From the NCBI GenBank assembly GCA_947066955.1, contig CAMTAF010000002.1, positions 1 to 64,000 of the forward strand: a stretch of 64,000 bases of DNA, read 5' to 3'. Below the pieces are notes generated by a model. It worked only from the letters and a program-made list of their open reading frames with translations. It was not told the DNA's origin and did not search any database. The DNA is from an uncultured Hungatella sp. Lineage in GTDB: Bacteria > Bacillota > Clostridia > Lachnospirales > Lachnospiraceae. Below are positions 25,252-34,244 of this stretch, piece after piece; position 1 is the first letter of the stretch, and every line of letters begins with the position of its first letter. The position numbers were made by a program, and so were the translations under genes.

Positions 25252-27072
25252 ATGGATGAGACCCCAAGGCAGTACCAGCTGTGGCTGAAAAAAGCCGTGG
25301 CTGACCAGGATATCCAGGAAGAACTAAAGGCCATGGCCACAGAACCAGATAAGGTAGAGGACGCGTTTTACAGGAATCTGGCCTTTGGCACCGGCGGTCT
25401 CAGAGGCATCATCGGTGCAGGAACCAATCGGATGAACGTGTACACGGTGGCAAAAGCGTCCCAGGGATTGGCGGATTATATCAATCTTCATGCTTTTCCC
25501 AGGAAAAACGAAAACCAGCCCTTGGGATCAGAGGACCTGGAAGCGCCGCGGATCGCGGTGAGCTACGATTCCCGGATAAAATCCAGGCTCTTCGCCCAGA
25601 CGGCCTGCCGCGTCTTTGCCGCCAATGGGCTGGATGTTTTCCTCTACAAGGATCTAATGCCCACCCCGTGTCTCTCCTTCGCCGTCCGGGAGCTGGGATG
25701 CGCCGCGGGAGTCATGATAACCGCCTCCCATAATCCATCAGCCTACAACGGCTACAAGGTCTACGGCGCCGATGGCTGCCAGATCACCTCCCAAGCGGCG
25801 AAAGCGATCCTTGAAGAGATTGAGAAACTGGATATTTTCTCCCATATCAAAGGGATGCCTGAAGCTGCGGATGATGCCGGCAAGGCCCTGGATTATCCAC
25901 AAGAGCCGGATCATCCACAGGAGCTTGGGCCTTCCAAAGACAGAGTCCACGGGCCTGAAAAAGGAACCGTTCAGTATATTCCCGACAAAGTATATACAGC
26001 CTTTGTGGAAGCAGTGAAAAGTCAGTCATTTTCAGACGACAGCCAAAAAAAGAACCTCTCTGTCGTATATTCCCCTTTAAACGGCACAGGGCTTCACCCG
26101 GTGCTGCGGACCCTGTCCGAGAAGGGATATAAAAATATCACGGTTGTGGAGGAACAGAAGGAGCCAGACGGCAATTTCCCCACATGTCCCTATCCAAACC
26201 CCGAGGTACAGGAGGCTATGGAGCTGGGAATCCGGTACGCCAGGAAACAAGGCGCGGACTTGGTGCTGGCCACGGATCCGGACTGCGACCGGGTAGGAAT
26301 CGCCGCGAGAGACCCTGACGGAGACTACAGGCTCCTGTCCGGCAATGAGACAGGCGTGCTTCTCCTGGATTATGTCTGCTCCCGCCGCACAGCCCTTGGA
26401 CTCATGCCAGAGAATCCTGTGTTCATGAAGACCATCGTCACCACCGGGATGGCAGAGACCATTGCCTCCCGCTATGGGGTGTCCACTGTCAACGTTCTCA
26501 CCGGCTTCAAGTTTATCGGCGAGAAGCTGGGAGAGCTGGAGAAGGAGGATCGCCTGGATTCCTTTATCTTTGCCTTTGAGGAGAGCTACGGATACCTGAG
26601 CGGCCCCTATGTCAGGGACAAAGACGGGGTCGCGGCCTCCCTGCTGATCTGTGAGATGGCGGATTTTTATAAGGCCCAAGGGATCACCCTGGCAGATAAG
26701 CTTGAAGAGTTGTACCAAACCTTCGGGTACTGCCTGGATACCCAGCACTGCTATCACTTCGAGGGCCCCCGGGGCGCGGCGCAGATGAAACAGCTCATGG
26801 AAAAACTGCGCAGAGATATCCATTGTCTGGGCGGCAAAAAAGTTATAAAATTTTTAGACTATCAAGACGGCCTTGACAATCTGCCCAAATCCAACGTGGT
26901 CCAATTTCTTCTGGAAGATCACTGCTCCGTGGTGGCAAGACCCTCGGGGACAGAGCCGAAGATCAAGGTTTACGTGTCTGTGCGCGGGGAAAATCCAGCT
27001 GAGGCAAAAGAAACGGAGGAGAGGATCTCCTCTGATATAGGAAGTTTTGTTAAAAGAGAGCGAGAGGCTTGA
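25252..27072 (+). CDS. Phosphohexomutase (phosphoglucomutase/phosphomannomutase)
   Basis: Interconverts hexose-6-phosphate and hexose-1-phosphate; beside manC the likely product is mannose-1-phosphate. At 606 residues it belongs to the long PgcA-like branch. The phosphoserine is S159 in MITASHNPSAYNGYK. The metal loop is ATDPDCDRVG near 342, the sugar loop FAFEESYGYLSG near 440, and the phosphate-binding end VARPSGTEPKIKVY. A segment near 205-240 is an extra Pro/Asp/His-rich stretch with a repeated YPQEPDHPQE pattern, not typical of the family. AGGAGG lies seven bases before the ATG. It is the last gene of the GDP-fucose operon, and its terminator overlaps its own end. Confidence 0.92.
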   Translation: MDETPRQYQLWLKKAVADQDIQEELKAMATEPDKVEDAFYRNLAFGTGGLRGIIGAGTNRMNVYTVAKASQGLADYINLHAFPRKNENQPLGSEDLEAPRIAVSYDSRIKSRLFAQTACRVFAANGLDVFLYKDLMPTPCLSFAVRELGCAAGVMITASHNPSAYNGYKVYGADGCQITSQAAKAILEEIEKLDIFSHIKGMPEAADDAGKALDYPQEPDHPQELGPSKDRVHGPEKGTVQYIPDKVYTAFVEAVKSQSFSDDSQKKNLSVVYSPLNGTGLHPVLRTLSEKGYKNITVVEEQKEPDGNFPTCPYPNPEVQEAMELGIRYARKQGADLVLATDPDCDRVGIAARDPDGDYRLLSGNETGVLLLDYVCSRRTALGLMPENPVFMKTIVTTGMAETIASRYGVSTVNVLTGFKFIGEKLGELEKEDRLDSFIFAFEESYGYLSGPYVRDKDGVAASLLICEMADFYKAQGITLADKLEELYQTFGYCLDTQHCYHFEGPRGAAQMKQLMEKLRRDIHCLGGKKVIKFLDYQDGLDNLPKSNVVQFLLEDHCSVVARPSGTEPKIKVYVSVRGENPAEAKETEERISSDIGSFVKREREA

Positions 27073-27091
27073 GGGAGCCCGCTCTCTTTTT
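27055..27091 (+). terminator. Terminator of the GDP-fucose operon
   Basis: AGAGAGC pairs with GCTCTCT around an inner GGCT/AGCC stem and is followed by TTTTT. The 5' arm lies inside the final codons of the phosphohexomutase gene. Confidence 0.75.
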
Positions 27092-27095
27092 CATG

Positions 27096-27305
27096 CGCAT
27101 GGGGCGGAAAGGAAATGTGTCCGCTTGCGCGGCCCCGCCCCAGCGCGGCGAGTAGGGGGAAAGCCTCCCCTACTCGATTGCACATGGGGCGGAAGGGAAA
27201 TGTGTCCGCTTGCGCGGCCCCGCCCCAGCGCGGCGAGTAGGGGGAAAGCCTCCCCTACTCGATTGCGCACGGGGTGGAAGGGAGTTTGTCTGCGAAAGCG
27301 GCCAG
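27096..27305. repeat. Dispersed repeat R1, copy c: tandem array of 85-base units
   Basis: Two nearly identical 85-base units (27096-27180 and 27181-27265) and a partial third (to about 27305). Each unit has CGCATGGGGCGG, a GTCCGCTTGCGCGG hairpin region, CCCCGCCCCAGCGCGG, and the hairpin CGAGTAGGGG..CCCCTACTCG. It fills the region between the GDP-fucose operon and the toxin-antitoxin promoter. There is no spacer diversity, so this is not a CRISPR array. Confidence 0.85.
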
Positions 27306-27351
27306 AGCATGGCAAGATATTGAAGCAGTGGTGTAATGTTAAATATGCTCA

Positions 27352-27380
27352 TTGACAAATATGTTGAGATAATCTATAAT
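27352..27380 (+). promoter_or_regulatory. Consensus promoter of the HigBA-type module
   Basis: TTGACA, 17-base spacer, TATAAT: a perfect sigma-70-type promoter 44 bases upstream of the toxin-like gene. Confidence 0.85.
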
Positions 27381-27381
27381 G

Positions 27382-27402
27382 AAATTACCAATTAGGTAAT
27401 TT
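27382..27402. promoter_or_regulatory. Operator for antitoxin autoregulation
   Basis: AAATTACC, 5-base spacer, GGTAATTT. The perfect 8-base inverted repeat starts two bases after the -10 box and covers the transcription start, the usual place for repression by a HigA-type antitoxin. Confidence 0.7.
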
Positions 27403-27423
27403 TGTTTTACAGAGGAGACCGCT

Positions 27424-27795
27424 TTGAACCTTGAATACGTGTCTGACAAAGTCAAATCGCAGTGTACCAGTGTAAAAGCCGCGAATAAACTTTTTGGCGG
27501 TGACACGGCATTGTCAAAAAGCCTCTTAGCAAGAATAAACGCTCTTGGCAGCGCTGATAACATTAAAGATATTATAGTCCAACCCTCTTTTAGATTTCAT
27601 GCTCTAAAGAATAAGAAAGGAAAGAATTTGGAAGGATATTTTGCTATTGATGTTAAATCTATAAGAGAGCCCTGGCGAATTATTCTTCAACCTTTAAATA
27701 GGGATAAACAGCCCTATGACCCCTGCAATATTGACGAGATAGCAGAGTATGTGAGAATTGTGGAGATTACGGAGGTGAGCAGACATTATGAGTAA
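27424..27795 (+). CDS. higB: HigB-like toxin of a type II toxin-antitoxin module
   Basis: A 123-residue protein with a TTG start; AGAGGAGA lies six bases upstream and no ATG fits. The order NKLFGGDTALSKSLLARINAL, PSFRFHALKNKKGKNLEGYFAIDV, EPWRIILQP and a C-terminal VRIVEITEVSRHYE matches the RelE/HigB fold, which cuts mRNA on the ribosome. The basic patch (RFHALKNKKGK) and the REPWRI strand are typical. The toxin gene comes first and overlaps the antitoxin gene by eight bases, the normal HigBA order. It is longer than minimal HigB (about 90 residues) because of an N-terminal helical extension. Confidence 0.82.
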   Translation: MNLEYVSDKVKSQCTSVKAANKLFGGDTALSKSLLARINALGSADNIKDIIVQPSFRFHALKNKKGKNLEGYFAIDVKSIREPWRIILQPLNRDKQPYDPCNIDEIAEYVRIVEITEVSRHYE

Positions 27796-28870
27796 CTGTG
27801 TTGAATATAATGATAAGATTGCTTTTCACCCTGGATACTATATTAAAGAAATTATAGAGCAAAGCAGGCTTACTCAGGAAGATTTTGCTAAAAGACTAGA
27901 CACCACGCCCAAAAATCTCAGTCTCCTGGTCAGAGGGGAGCAGAGCCTTTCCATTGACATCGCTATGAAACTTTCCAGAATGGCGGGAACAAGTATCTAC
28001 TACTGGCTAAATCTGCAGAACTCTTACGATGCTTTAATCGCTGAATTTAAATCCGAAGAGGAATTAAAAAGAGAGCGTAAAATTTTTGAATATTTTGATT
28101 ATAAATATTTTAGAGATAACTACGGCTTGCCGGATCTGCCAAGGCAAAAAGACCAACAGATCAAACAGGTCCGAGAATTTCTTAACGTAGCAACGCTTTC
28201 TGTATTCACCAAAAAAGATATGGCTGTCAATTTCAGAAGCTCAACGAAAGAGATTACAGAGGGAAGCATTATCAAAGCCAATGTGATGGTTCAGATCGCA
28301 ACCAATAAAGCACTAAAAATAATGGCTCCAAAATTTGATAAGCAAAAATTTCAGAGCACTGTGGACTATGCCCTCACCCTAACCAAAAATCATGAAGATT
28401 TCTACCCATTGATTCGAAACGCTTTTCTTGAGACTGGTGTGATATTTATTATTCTGCCCCATATTGCTGGTTCAAAGACAAACGGGGCAACAAAAAAGAT
28501 TGGCAACAATATTATGCTGATGGTGAATGACCGCAGGCTAAACGCGGATTCTTTTTGGTTTACCCTCTTCCATGAGATTGGTCATATTGTCAATGGCGAC
28601 TATGGTATTTCTTTTGAACAGGAAACGGGAAGACAAGAAGAAGCTGCTGATAGATACGCTGAAAATTGCCTGATACCACCGGAAAAATATCAGGATTTTC
28701 TGGCACAAAAAAAATTTGATTTACAGTCCATAACATTATTCGCGGACCTAATTGAGCGTGACCCTGGAATTGTTTTGGGGAGACTGCAGAAAGATGGGAT
28801 CGTTAGATTTGACGATTGGACGATGAAATCACTGCGGCATAGATATCGGGTTAAAACCTGGGAAAACTAA
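27788..28870 (+). CDS. higA: HigA-like antitoxin fused to an ImmA/IrrE-type metallopeptidase domain
   Basis: A 360-residue protein with two parts. Residues 13-75 are the HigA helix-turn-helix (HPGYYIKEIIEQSRLTQEDF, AKRLDTTPKNLSLLVRGEQS). Residues about 140-300 form a zinc peptidase-like domain with H262-E-I-G-H266 and a downstream EEAADRYAENCLIP block, as in ImmA/IrrE. A classic HigA is only about 100 residues. The peptidase half could control stability of the antitoxin or of another repressor, but its target is unknown. GGAGGTG precedes the ATG. The palindromic operator at 27382 is the likely binding site of the HTH. Confidence 0.85.
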   Translation: MSNCVEYNDKIAFHPGYYIKEIIEQSRLTQEDFAKRLDTTPKNLSLLVRGEQSLSIDIAMKLSRMAGTSIYYWLNLQNSYDALIAEFKSEEELKRERKIFEYFDYKYFRDNYGLPDLPRQKDQQIKQVREFLNVATLSVFTKKDMAVNFRSSTKEITEGSIIKANVMVQIATNKALKIMAPKFDKQKFQSTVDYALTLTKNHEDFYPLIRNAFLETGVIFIILPHIAGSKTNGATKKIGNNIMLMVNDRRLNADSFWFTLFHEIGHIVNGDYGISFEQETGRQEEAADRYAENCLIPPEKYQDFLAQKKFDLQSITLFADLIERDPGIVLGRLQKDGIVRFDDWTMKSLRHRYRVKTWEN

Positions 28871-28953
28871 AGGCAGGTTTAATCATAAAATCTCGGAAGA
28901 GCAATGCAGTTCAGTTTATCCAGCTTTCCCTTCACGAGCAAGGAGGATAAAAA

Positions 28954-31221
28954 ATGTCCCAGGAAAAAGATAAAAATATTTACATCTGTATGGCGCTCTG
29001 CTTTTTAGCCGGCATAGCGTCCTTCGGATATTTTATGTATTCCCACAACGGAATTCTGCTTCTGAGAGATGACTTCAATTATCAGCAGATTCCGTTTCTC
29101 ACAGCCCTGAATCACTGTGTTAAAAACTTCACAGGGACCTGGTGCTGGAATGTGGATCTGGGAACACATATGGTCGGCGCGTACAGCTTCTACAATCTGG
29201 GAAGCCCGTTTGTCTGGGGCACATTTCTGTTTCCAGAATCCTGGGTTCCCTATCTTATGGGCTGGTTTTATATCCTGAAATATATGGTGGCCGGCGTAAC
29301 CGCCTATCTGTACTTAAGGATGTTCGTGAAAAACAGATCGTACGCCATTGCCGGGGCTCTGCTTTACTCATTTTCAGGATTTCAGAGCACCAATTTGTTG
29401 TTTTTTCACTTTCACGACGCGGTAGCTTTTTTCCCTCTGCTGTTGATTGGTCTGGAGAACCTGATCAACCATCACAAAAAGACCCTGTTTATCTTTGCTG
29501 TGTTTATCAACTGCATGGTCAATTTCTTTTTCTTTATCAGTGAAGTGATCTTTCTGATCCTGTACTACATACTGAGATTCTGGAAAAAGGATCTGGTTCT
29601 GTTCTTTAAAAATGGACTGACCTGTGTTCTCTGCGGCATGACAGGGGCAGGCATGGCGGCTGTTCTCTTTTTGCCATCCATCCTGTACATTACAGGCAGT
29701 TCCAGAACCGCCCCCTCCCTGTCCCTCCAGACCCTTTTTTATTATGCCGGTTATGTGCTGCTGGCGGCAAAAGGATTTTTGCTGCCCGGAGAATCCATGT
29801 CCTCCCAATCCTCCATCCTGCCCCAGTACTTTATGTCCGCGAACTGCTATCTCCCCATGGTCGGCGGCTCCCTGGCATTTTCCTATATTCTCAAAAGGAA
29901 AAAGGACTGGCTGACAAGACTGCTGGTAATTCTGTGGATTTTTTCCTGTTCGCCTGTTATGGACTCTGCCTTTTATTTATTTACGCAGTCCTACAAGCGG
30001 TGGTGGTTTATGTTTATACTCATGTTAGCGGCAGCATCTGTCACAGTTCTTGACAACATAGAAGAATACCCCGTAAAAGCCGGGCTCTCTTTAAATATGT
30101 TTCTTCTGATTGCCTTTGGAGCCGTCACCGTATATTTAGATAAGGCCTCCTGGACAGGAAGCAGTTTTATTTTTGACCAAAAAATGTTTCTCGCCAGCTT
30201 CGGAATCTCCTTCGCCGGGCTTTTATTGACATGGGTCTGGCGGCTGACTGCAGGGAAAAACCGAACCGCCTCTCGAAGTCTCCTGGCCGGGATCTCCCTT
30301 TTTTGTGTTGTCACCACCTCCTACGCGGTAAATCTCTACCAAAAAGGGGCAGAAAGCACCGCCGACTACATGGGCCGCTACCACCTGGGTCTTCAACTCA
30401 AAAATCTCGACAGCCAGTACCGATATAACCTGACCGATAACCTTTTGACCTTTACCGGTGAGGCGGCAGGCACAGGCTCCTTCAGCTCTACTATAAGCAA
30501 TTCTGTCCATGATTTTCACAGGCTTTTTGATTTTGACCGCTTAAACATCAGCCTGACGCCAGATTCTGTACCTGGTCTCAGAGAACTCATGGCCGCCAAA
30601 TACAGTCTGACATCCAGCCTGCTTCCAGATCAGACGCCTCTTGAAACCTTGACCGTATCCGGAAATCCCTGGTACATCACAGAGGAACCCGTCTGCCCCA
30701 TCGGCTTTACCCAGGATTCCTATATGACTCAGGAGGAGCTTCACGCGCTTCCTGTTGACAAACGGGGCGCAGCCATGCTGGACAATTTAATCATCCACAG
30801 CAGCAAGGAAGATTTCGTCTCCTCTCATTTAAAGCACAGGGAACAACCGCATTACAGTGATAATCACAGCGAGATCCCGGCGCTGGTATCATTAAGTCAG
30901 AAAAATAAAGTGACAGATTTTGTCCGCGATCAGTCCGGATTTCAATGCAGAGCTGATATTCAATCAGAGAAAGCCGTTTTTTTCAGCATCCCCTTCGATA
31001 ACGGATGGCGCGCTTACATCAATGAAAAAAGAACGGATATCTTGAACTGCGGCGGCATGATGGGGATTCTCCTCTCCCCCGGGGAATATGATATTTCCTT
31101 TCAGTATCATATCCCTGGCCTGAAAGCGGGAATGTGGATCAGCCTCTTCTCAATCTGTGTTTTTATAGCAGTGGTCTATGGAGAGACAGATCGTTTTCGC
31201 GGACGGAGGAAAAGGGGCTGA
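28954..31221 (+). CDS. YfhO-family multipass membrane protein
   Basis: A 755-residue integral membrane protein with about twelve hydrophobic helices in the first 460 residues and one at the end (near 725-745). Between them lies a large extracytoplasmic domain. Family landmarks are LLRDDFNYQQIPFL at about 31-44, DLGTHMVGAYSFYNLGSPF near 67-85, and the late PFDNGWRAYIN and LSPGEYDISFQY blocks. YfhO relatives have a GT-C-like layout and have been linked to sugar decoration of lipoteichoic acid in other Firmicutes; the donor here is unknown. AAGGAGG lies seven bases before the ATG. It stands between the toxin-antitoxin module and accessory genes, so it may be part of a mobile segment or a surviving core gene. 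Confidence 0.85.
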   Translation: MSQEKDKNIYICMALCFLAGIASFGYFMYSHNGILLLRDDFNYQQIPFLTALNHCVKNFTGTWCWNVDLGTHMVGAYSFYNLGSPFVWGTFLFPESWVPYLMGWFYILKYMVAGVTAYLYLRMFVKNRSYAIAGALLYSFSGFQSTNLLFFHFHDAVAFFPLLLIGLENLINHHKKTLFIFAVFINCMVNFFFFISEVIFLILYYILRFWKKDLVLFFKNGLTCVLCGMTGAGMAAVLFLPSILYITGSSRTAPSLSLQTLFYYAGYVLLAAKGFLLPGESMSSQSSILPQYFMSANCYLPMVGGSLAFSYILKRKKDWLTRLLVILWIFSCSPVMDSAFYLFTQSYKRWWFMFILMLAAASVTVLDNIEEYPVKAGLSLNMFLLIAFGAVTVYLDKASWTGSSFIFDQKMFLASFGISFAGLLLTWVWRLTAGKNRTASRSLLAGISLFCVVTTSYAVNLYQKGAESTADYMGRYHLGLQLKNLDSQYRYNLTDNLLTFTGEAAGTGSFSSTISNSVHDFHRLFDFDRLNISLTPDSVPGLRELMAAKYSLTSSLLPDQTPLETLTVSGNPWYITEEPVCPIGFTQDSYMTQEELHALPVDKRGAAMLDNLIIHSSKEDFVSSHLKHREQPHYSDNHSEIPALVSLSQKNKVTDFVRDQSGFQCRADIQSEKAVFFSIPFDNGWRAYINEKRTDILNCGGMMGILLSPGEYDISFQYHIPGLKAGMWISLFSICVFIAVVYGETDRFRGRRKRG

Positions 31222-31223
31222 CG

Positions 31224-31272
31224 AATAGAGCAGGGCTTATGCGGGTGCTTTGATATCCGCGGCCTCTTGAGA
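31224..31272. pseudogene. Remnant similar to the start of the 718-residue gene
   Basis: About 49 bases (GGCTTATGCGGGTGC.TTTGATATCCGCGGCCTC) match 34031-34078, codons 48-64 of the minus-strand gene at 32067-34223, with roughly three quarters of positions equal by eye. It is too short to code. It looks like the scar of a second copy lost next to the YfhO gene. Confidence 0.45.
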
Positions 31273-31294
31273 GTATATTGCCTATAAATTTTTA

Positions 31295-31323
31295 TTGAAT
31301 TCAACACTTCTTCGTGCTACAAT
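31295..31323 (+). promoter_or_regulatory. Promoter of the 31369/31437 gene pair
   Basis: TTGAAT, 17-base spacer, TACAAT, with a TG one base before the -10 (extended -10). Confidence 0.6.
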
Positions 31324-31368
31324 AGATTTGCTTATTAAATTTAGCAGAAAGAAACAGGAAATCAGAAA

Positions 31369-31440
31369 ATGTATGAATATTTCGACATCGATTATCGCCA
31401 AGAAAATAAAGTTGAGTCAAGATGGAGGGAATACAAATGA
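31369..31440 (+). CDS. 23-residue ORF translationally coupled to the next gene
   Basis: Begins MYEYFDIDYRQENK and ends in TGA that overlaps the next ATG (ATGA). A weak AGGA lies eight bases upstream. GGAGGG inside its last codons is the ribosome site of the following gene. It is either a short leader peptide or the remains of a longer coupled gene. Composition is aromatic and charged; no family recognised. Confidence 0.35.
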   Translation: MYEYFDIDYRQENKVESRWREYK

Positions 31441-31982
31441 CACTTTCTACAGAAGACGGACAATTATACTATAAGCTATGGCTGCCGCTGCTTGACTATG
31501 TAAATGAAAAATATAAAGTGAATGAGAAACTTGTAAAGATAGCAGAAGCTAAACATTTAAATCCTAATGAAGTTAAGGCTGTAGCTGATAAGCTTTGGGA
31601 CAATGTAACGGTGATCGATGATTATCTGTCCAGTCGGGATGATATGCCGCAGGAACATAAAGCGATCGTTTCCGGATGGAAACGCCGGGTCAGAGGCAAA
31701 TTTATATTGGAACGCCATCTGAAAAAAGGATCCATCTTCATCTCCATGGAGGATGAGAAAGTGTATCAGGTAAGCGGAATCATATCAAGCTGGGAAGAGA
31801 TGTTTCCCTATGGGCCAATGCCGCTTATGTTGGACGCTACCCTTATGCCATTCAAAGATGTCATTATTTCAGATGGCCTTGTTATACCCTACAATATCAT
31901 GATTGGCGGAAATATGGCAAGATCATTTAAGGACGTGTATATGGCCGCCAAAAAGTCCGGAATGCTGCAAAAAACCCTTTGA
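31437..31982 (+). CDS. Conserved-looking protein of unknown function
   Basis: A 181-residue soluble protein. I start it at 31437 (MTLSTEDGQ), with GGAGGG eight bases upstream; the in-frame ATG at 31422 overlaps that ribosome site. The first half is helical (LYYKLWLPLLDYVNEKYKV, LNPNEVKAVADKLW). The second half is strand-rich, with the well-formed block GWKRRVRGKFILERHLKKGSI, ISMEDEKVYQVSGIISSWEEM and a late DGLVIPYNIMIGGN. The pattern looks like a widespread uncharacterised Firmicute family, but I cannot name it. There is no signal, membrane segment or catalytic motif. It is convergent with the nuclease-like gene downstream. Confidence 0.7.
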   Translation: MTLSTEDGQLYYKLWLPLLDYVNEKYKVNEKLVKIAEAKHLNPNEVKAVADKLWDNVTVIDDYLSSRDDMPQEHKAIVSGWKRRVRGKFILERHLKKGSIFISMEDEKVYQVSGIISSWEEMFPYGPMPLMLDATLMPFKDVIISDGLVIPYNIMIGGNMARSFKDVYMAAKKSGMLQKTL

Positions 31983-32066
31983 TGTCCGGCAAACATCCGA
32001 ACTCTGTTCCAAGCTGCACGACCATGCAGGCCAGAATGGTTCCAATTACCTCAACGGCCTGCATGG

Positions 32067-34223
32067 TCAGCCGACGATCATCGTAGCCGTGCCTCTCTTT
32101 TTCACCCACTCCATCATGCTTCTTCTCACAGTGCCTTCATTGGAGTCAATCATCGTCTTTTTGGTCTCGATAAGCGATACATATGGATCCAATGTCTTAT
32201 CTGTAGAGTAAATCCAGCCATCAAGAACCTGAAAAAATTCCTCCTCATTTTCACACCACCACACCGCGGTCAGGATCTGCTGCAAGCTGGTAAACAGGGA
32301 GAAAAATGACGCGTCTCTCGCTGAAATCTTCTGTCCCTGGTTCTGAGAGACAACACATCGGCGAATCTCTTCTCCCACCAGATTTAATTTGTCCAGCTTC
32401 CCCTGAAGACTTGTATCCACTGCTTTAAATTCCCCTGACAGCAAGATTTCAAGAAGATTCATACTGAACATTTTGTTTGTCAAAAAAGTATATTCCGGAT
32501 AGCAGACGCTGACCTTGTACGCCGGGATATCTCCAGCCTTGCAGACCACCTTCTGCCGGGTATCACAAAAATCAATTTTCCCATTGGACCTGATATAATT
32601 CTCGTGGAAAAAGCACTGTTTTTGGGCTTTCACCATTCCAAATGTCATGTTCTCCAGGACCGTCACGTCATCCAGAACTCCCAGTTCATCCTCAATGCTC
32701 TTTTTCTTCACTTCCATAAACGTTAATCTGGAATTTTGCAGCACAAGATCACACTCTCCCGGTTTCATGCCGTTTTTCTCCTGATATTTTCCGTGCTTAA
32801 TCCCGTACCCTTTTTTCTCCATCTCATCCCGCAGCATCCTCTCCACAGCATCCCCCTGCTCCCGCTCCAGACGAGGGTAATTAGGCCTTATGATGTCACA
32901 GGCAGCATGGAAAAATCCAATTCCGCAAAAACGCGGTTCCAGGAACAAGTACGGCTCCGACGGAAACCTTATGACAGGTCTGGTAAACAAGTTAATCCTG
33001 CCGCCCAAAGAAGTAAACTCACGGTTCACGTCTTGCGCGGGAATCGATAGATCTTCTAAGATCTGTTTTAACCGGTGTCTGGAAATCCCCGTGGCCTTCC
33101 TCAAATGATCCGCGTCAACAAACCCGCGAATCCCCTCAAAATTCAGAACAAGCTCTGCCACTTTATAATAATCGTCATAAGAATACTCCCTCTTCCCATA
33201 GGCAAACCAGGGCTTTATCAGATAATCTAAGGACAGCAATACAAATCTCGCGCTGTATTGAGGCGCTACGCATATCTTGTCAAAGATCATCTCATTTAAC
33301 AGGTACACCGGAAACTGCTCCGTTCCCATCACAGAGTACTCCATGCCGGAACTTCCCTGGATATCGTGGATGTCCAGAATCGCCTCCGCCAATGTTATGA
33401 TCTCCTCTGCAAATCCGTCTGTATCCGCTGTTACCGGAGAATCTGGCACTTGTTTTAGGTGTTTTGCAGATAACTGGAGCAAAAGATTAAAGGGATCATT
33501 TCTCTCCTGATCCAGTTTCCGCCCGTATATATAACGATCTATATCCGGTATATACCAATTGCACAGATACCGGTTCATAATCTTTCCAAACATCGTATTG
33601 CCGCCAATCGTGGCGATCTTTCTCTCCAGCAGATCAAACAGCGCCTGCCCGGTATCGTCTGAAAAGGAAATGGTTCCCATCTCCACGGACAGGCTGAATC
33701 CCTGGTCTTTTAAGTAACGGGCAGACCGGGCCATTCTCTCATCGTATTCATCCGGCCGGTGAGGGTACGTAACCGGATACCTGACTCCCAGGGTGAGGAG
33801 CTCCTGAATAATATTTTTATCTGCCGGAAAGTAGTACTGGTTTCCTAAAAAGGCATGGAGGGTCATCAAAAGATCACATAACCATTTTGTCTCTCTTTCT
33901 TCCACCACTCCTGCCAGATAAAAATGACGGGCCAGACGGACAAGAATGTGGCTGCCAGCTATGGCGCCTGACTTTTCCATGGCGGAAAGGTCGCTGCGGG
34001 ACTTGAGACCATGTCCCAGATCGTCGGATACGGAATAATGAACCAGGCTTATGCAGGCGCTTTTGATATCCTCGGCTTCCTGGGCATTTGGATTGGGCGG
34101 AACTGGCAGAGAAGAAGGGCGGGCAGCCAGAGTTCCGGATGAGCCCAGACTTACGGCTGAGGTTAAGCTTGCAATTGCTTCTAAAAATATGTTCCAGGTG
34201 GATATGGTTTCGATATGTTTCAT
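32067..34223 (-). CDS. Large unknown protein with a winged-helix-like region and a PD-(D/E)XK-type motif
   Basis: A 718-residue cytoplasmic protein I cannot assign to a family. Residues 1-330 are helical. Residues about 355-400 (FVDADHLRKATGISRHRLKQIL) look like a helix-turn-helix or winged helix. Residues 450-510 carry the nuclease fold signature: helix ERMLRDEMEKKGYGI, then GECD with D492, then E504-V-K506 eleven residues later (D-x11-E-x-K). No helicase or ATPase motif is present. It follows the AAA-ATPase-like/PD-(D/E)XK gene by 21 bases on the same strand, so the two may form one system. A defence or DNA-processing role is inference from the motif and the island context. The start has only a weak AAAGGCGG site. 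Confidence 0.7.
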   Translation of the reverse strand: MKHIETISTWNIFLEAIASLTSAVSLGSSGTLAARPSSLPVPPNPNAQEAEDIKSACISLVHYSVSDDLGHGLKSRSDLSAMEKSGAIAGSHILVRLARHFYLAGVVEERETKWLCDLLMTLHAFLGNQYYFPADKNIIQELLTLGVRYPVTYPHRPDEYDERMARSARYLKDQGFSLSVEMGTISFSDDTGQALFDLLERKIATIGGNTMFGKIMNRYLCNWYIPDIDRYIYGRKLDQERNDPFNLLLQLSAKHLKQVPDSPVTADTDGFAEEIITLAEAILDIHDIQGSSGMEYSVMGTEQFPVYLLNEMIFDKICVAPQYSARFVLLSLDYLIKPWFAYGKREYSYDDYYKVAELVLNFEGIRGFVDADHLRKATGISRHRLKQILEDLSIPAQDVNREFTSLGGRINLFTRPVIRFPSEPYLFLEPRFCGIGFFHAACDIIRPNYPRLEREQGDAVERMLRDEMEKKGYGIKHGKYQEKNGMKPGECDLVLQNSRLTFMEVKKKSIEDELGVLDDVTVLENMTFGMVKAQKQCFFHENYIRSNGKIDFCDTRQKVVCKAGDIPAYKVSVCYPEYTFLTNKMFSMNLLEILLSGEFKAVDTSLQGKLDKLNLVGEEIRRCVVSQNQGQKISARDASFFSLFTSLQQILTAVWWCENEEEFFQVLDGWIYSTDKTLDPYVSLIETKKTMIDSNEGTVRRSMMEWVKKRGTATMIVG

Positions 34224-34244
34224 GGATTTTTTTCACCGCCTTTA

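Noticed and set aside
26077..26823. 248-codon minus-strand frame
   Set aside because: Antisense to the phosphohexomutase gene, which has all family motifs on the plus strand.
27096..27305. Tandem repeats considered as a CRISPR array
   Set aside because: The units are identical end to end with no unique spacers, and no cas genes are present.
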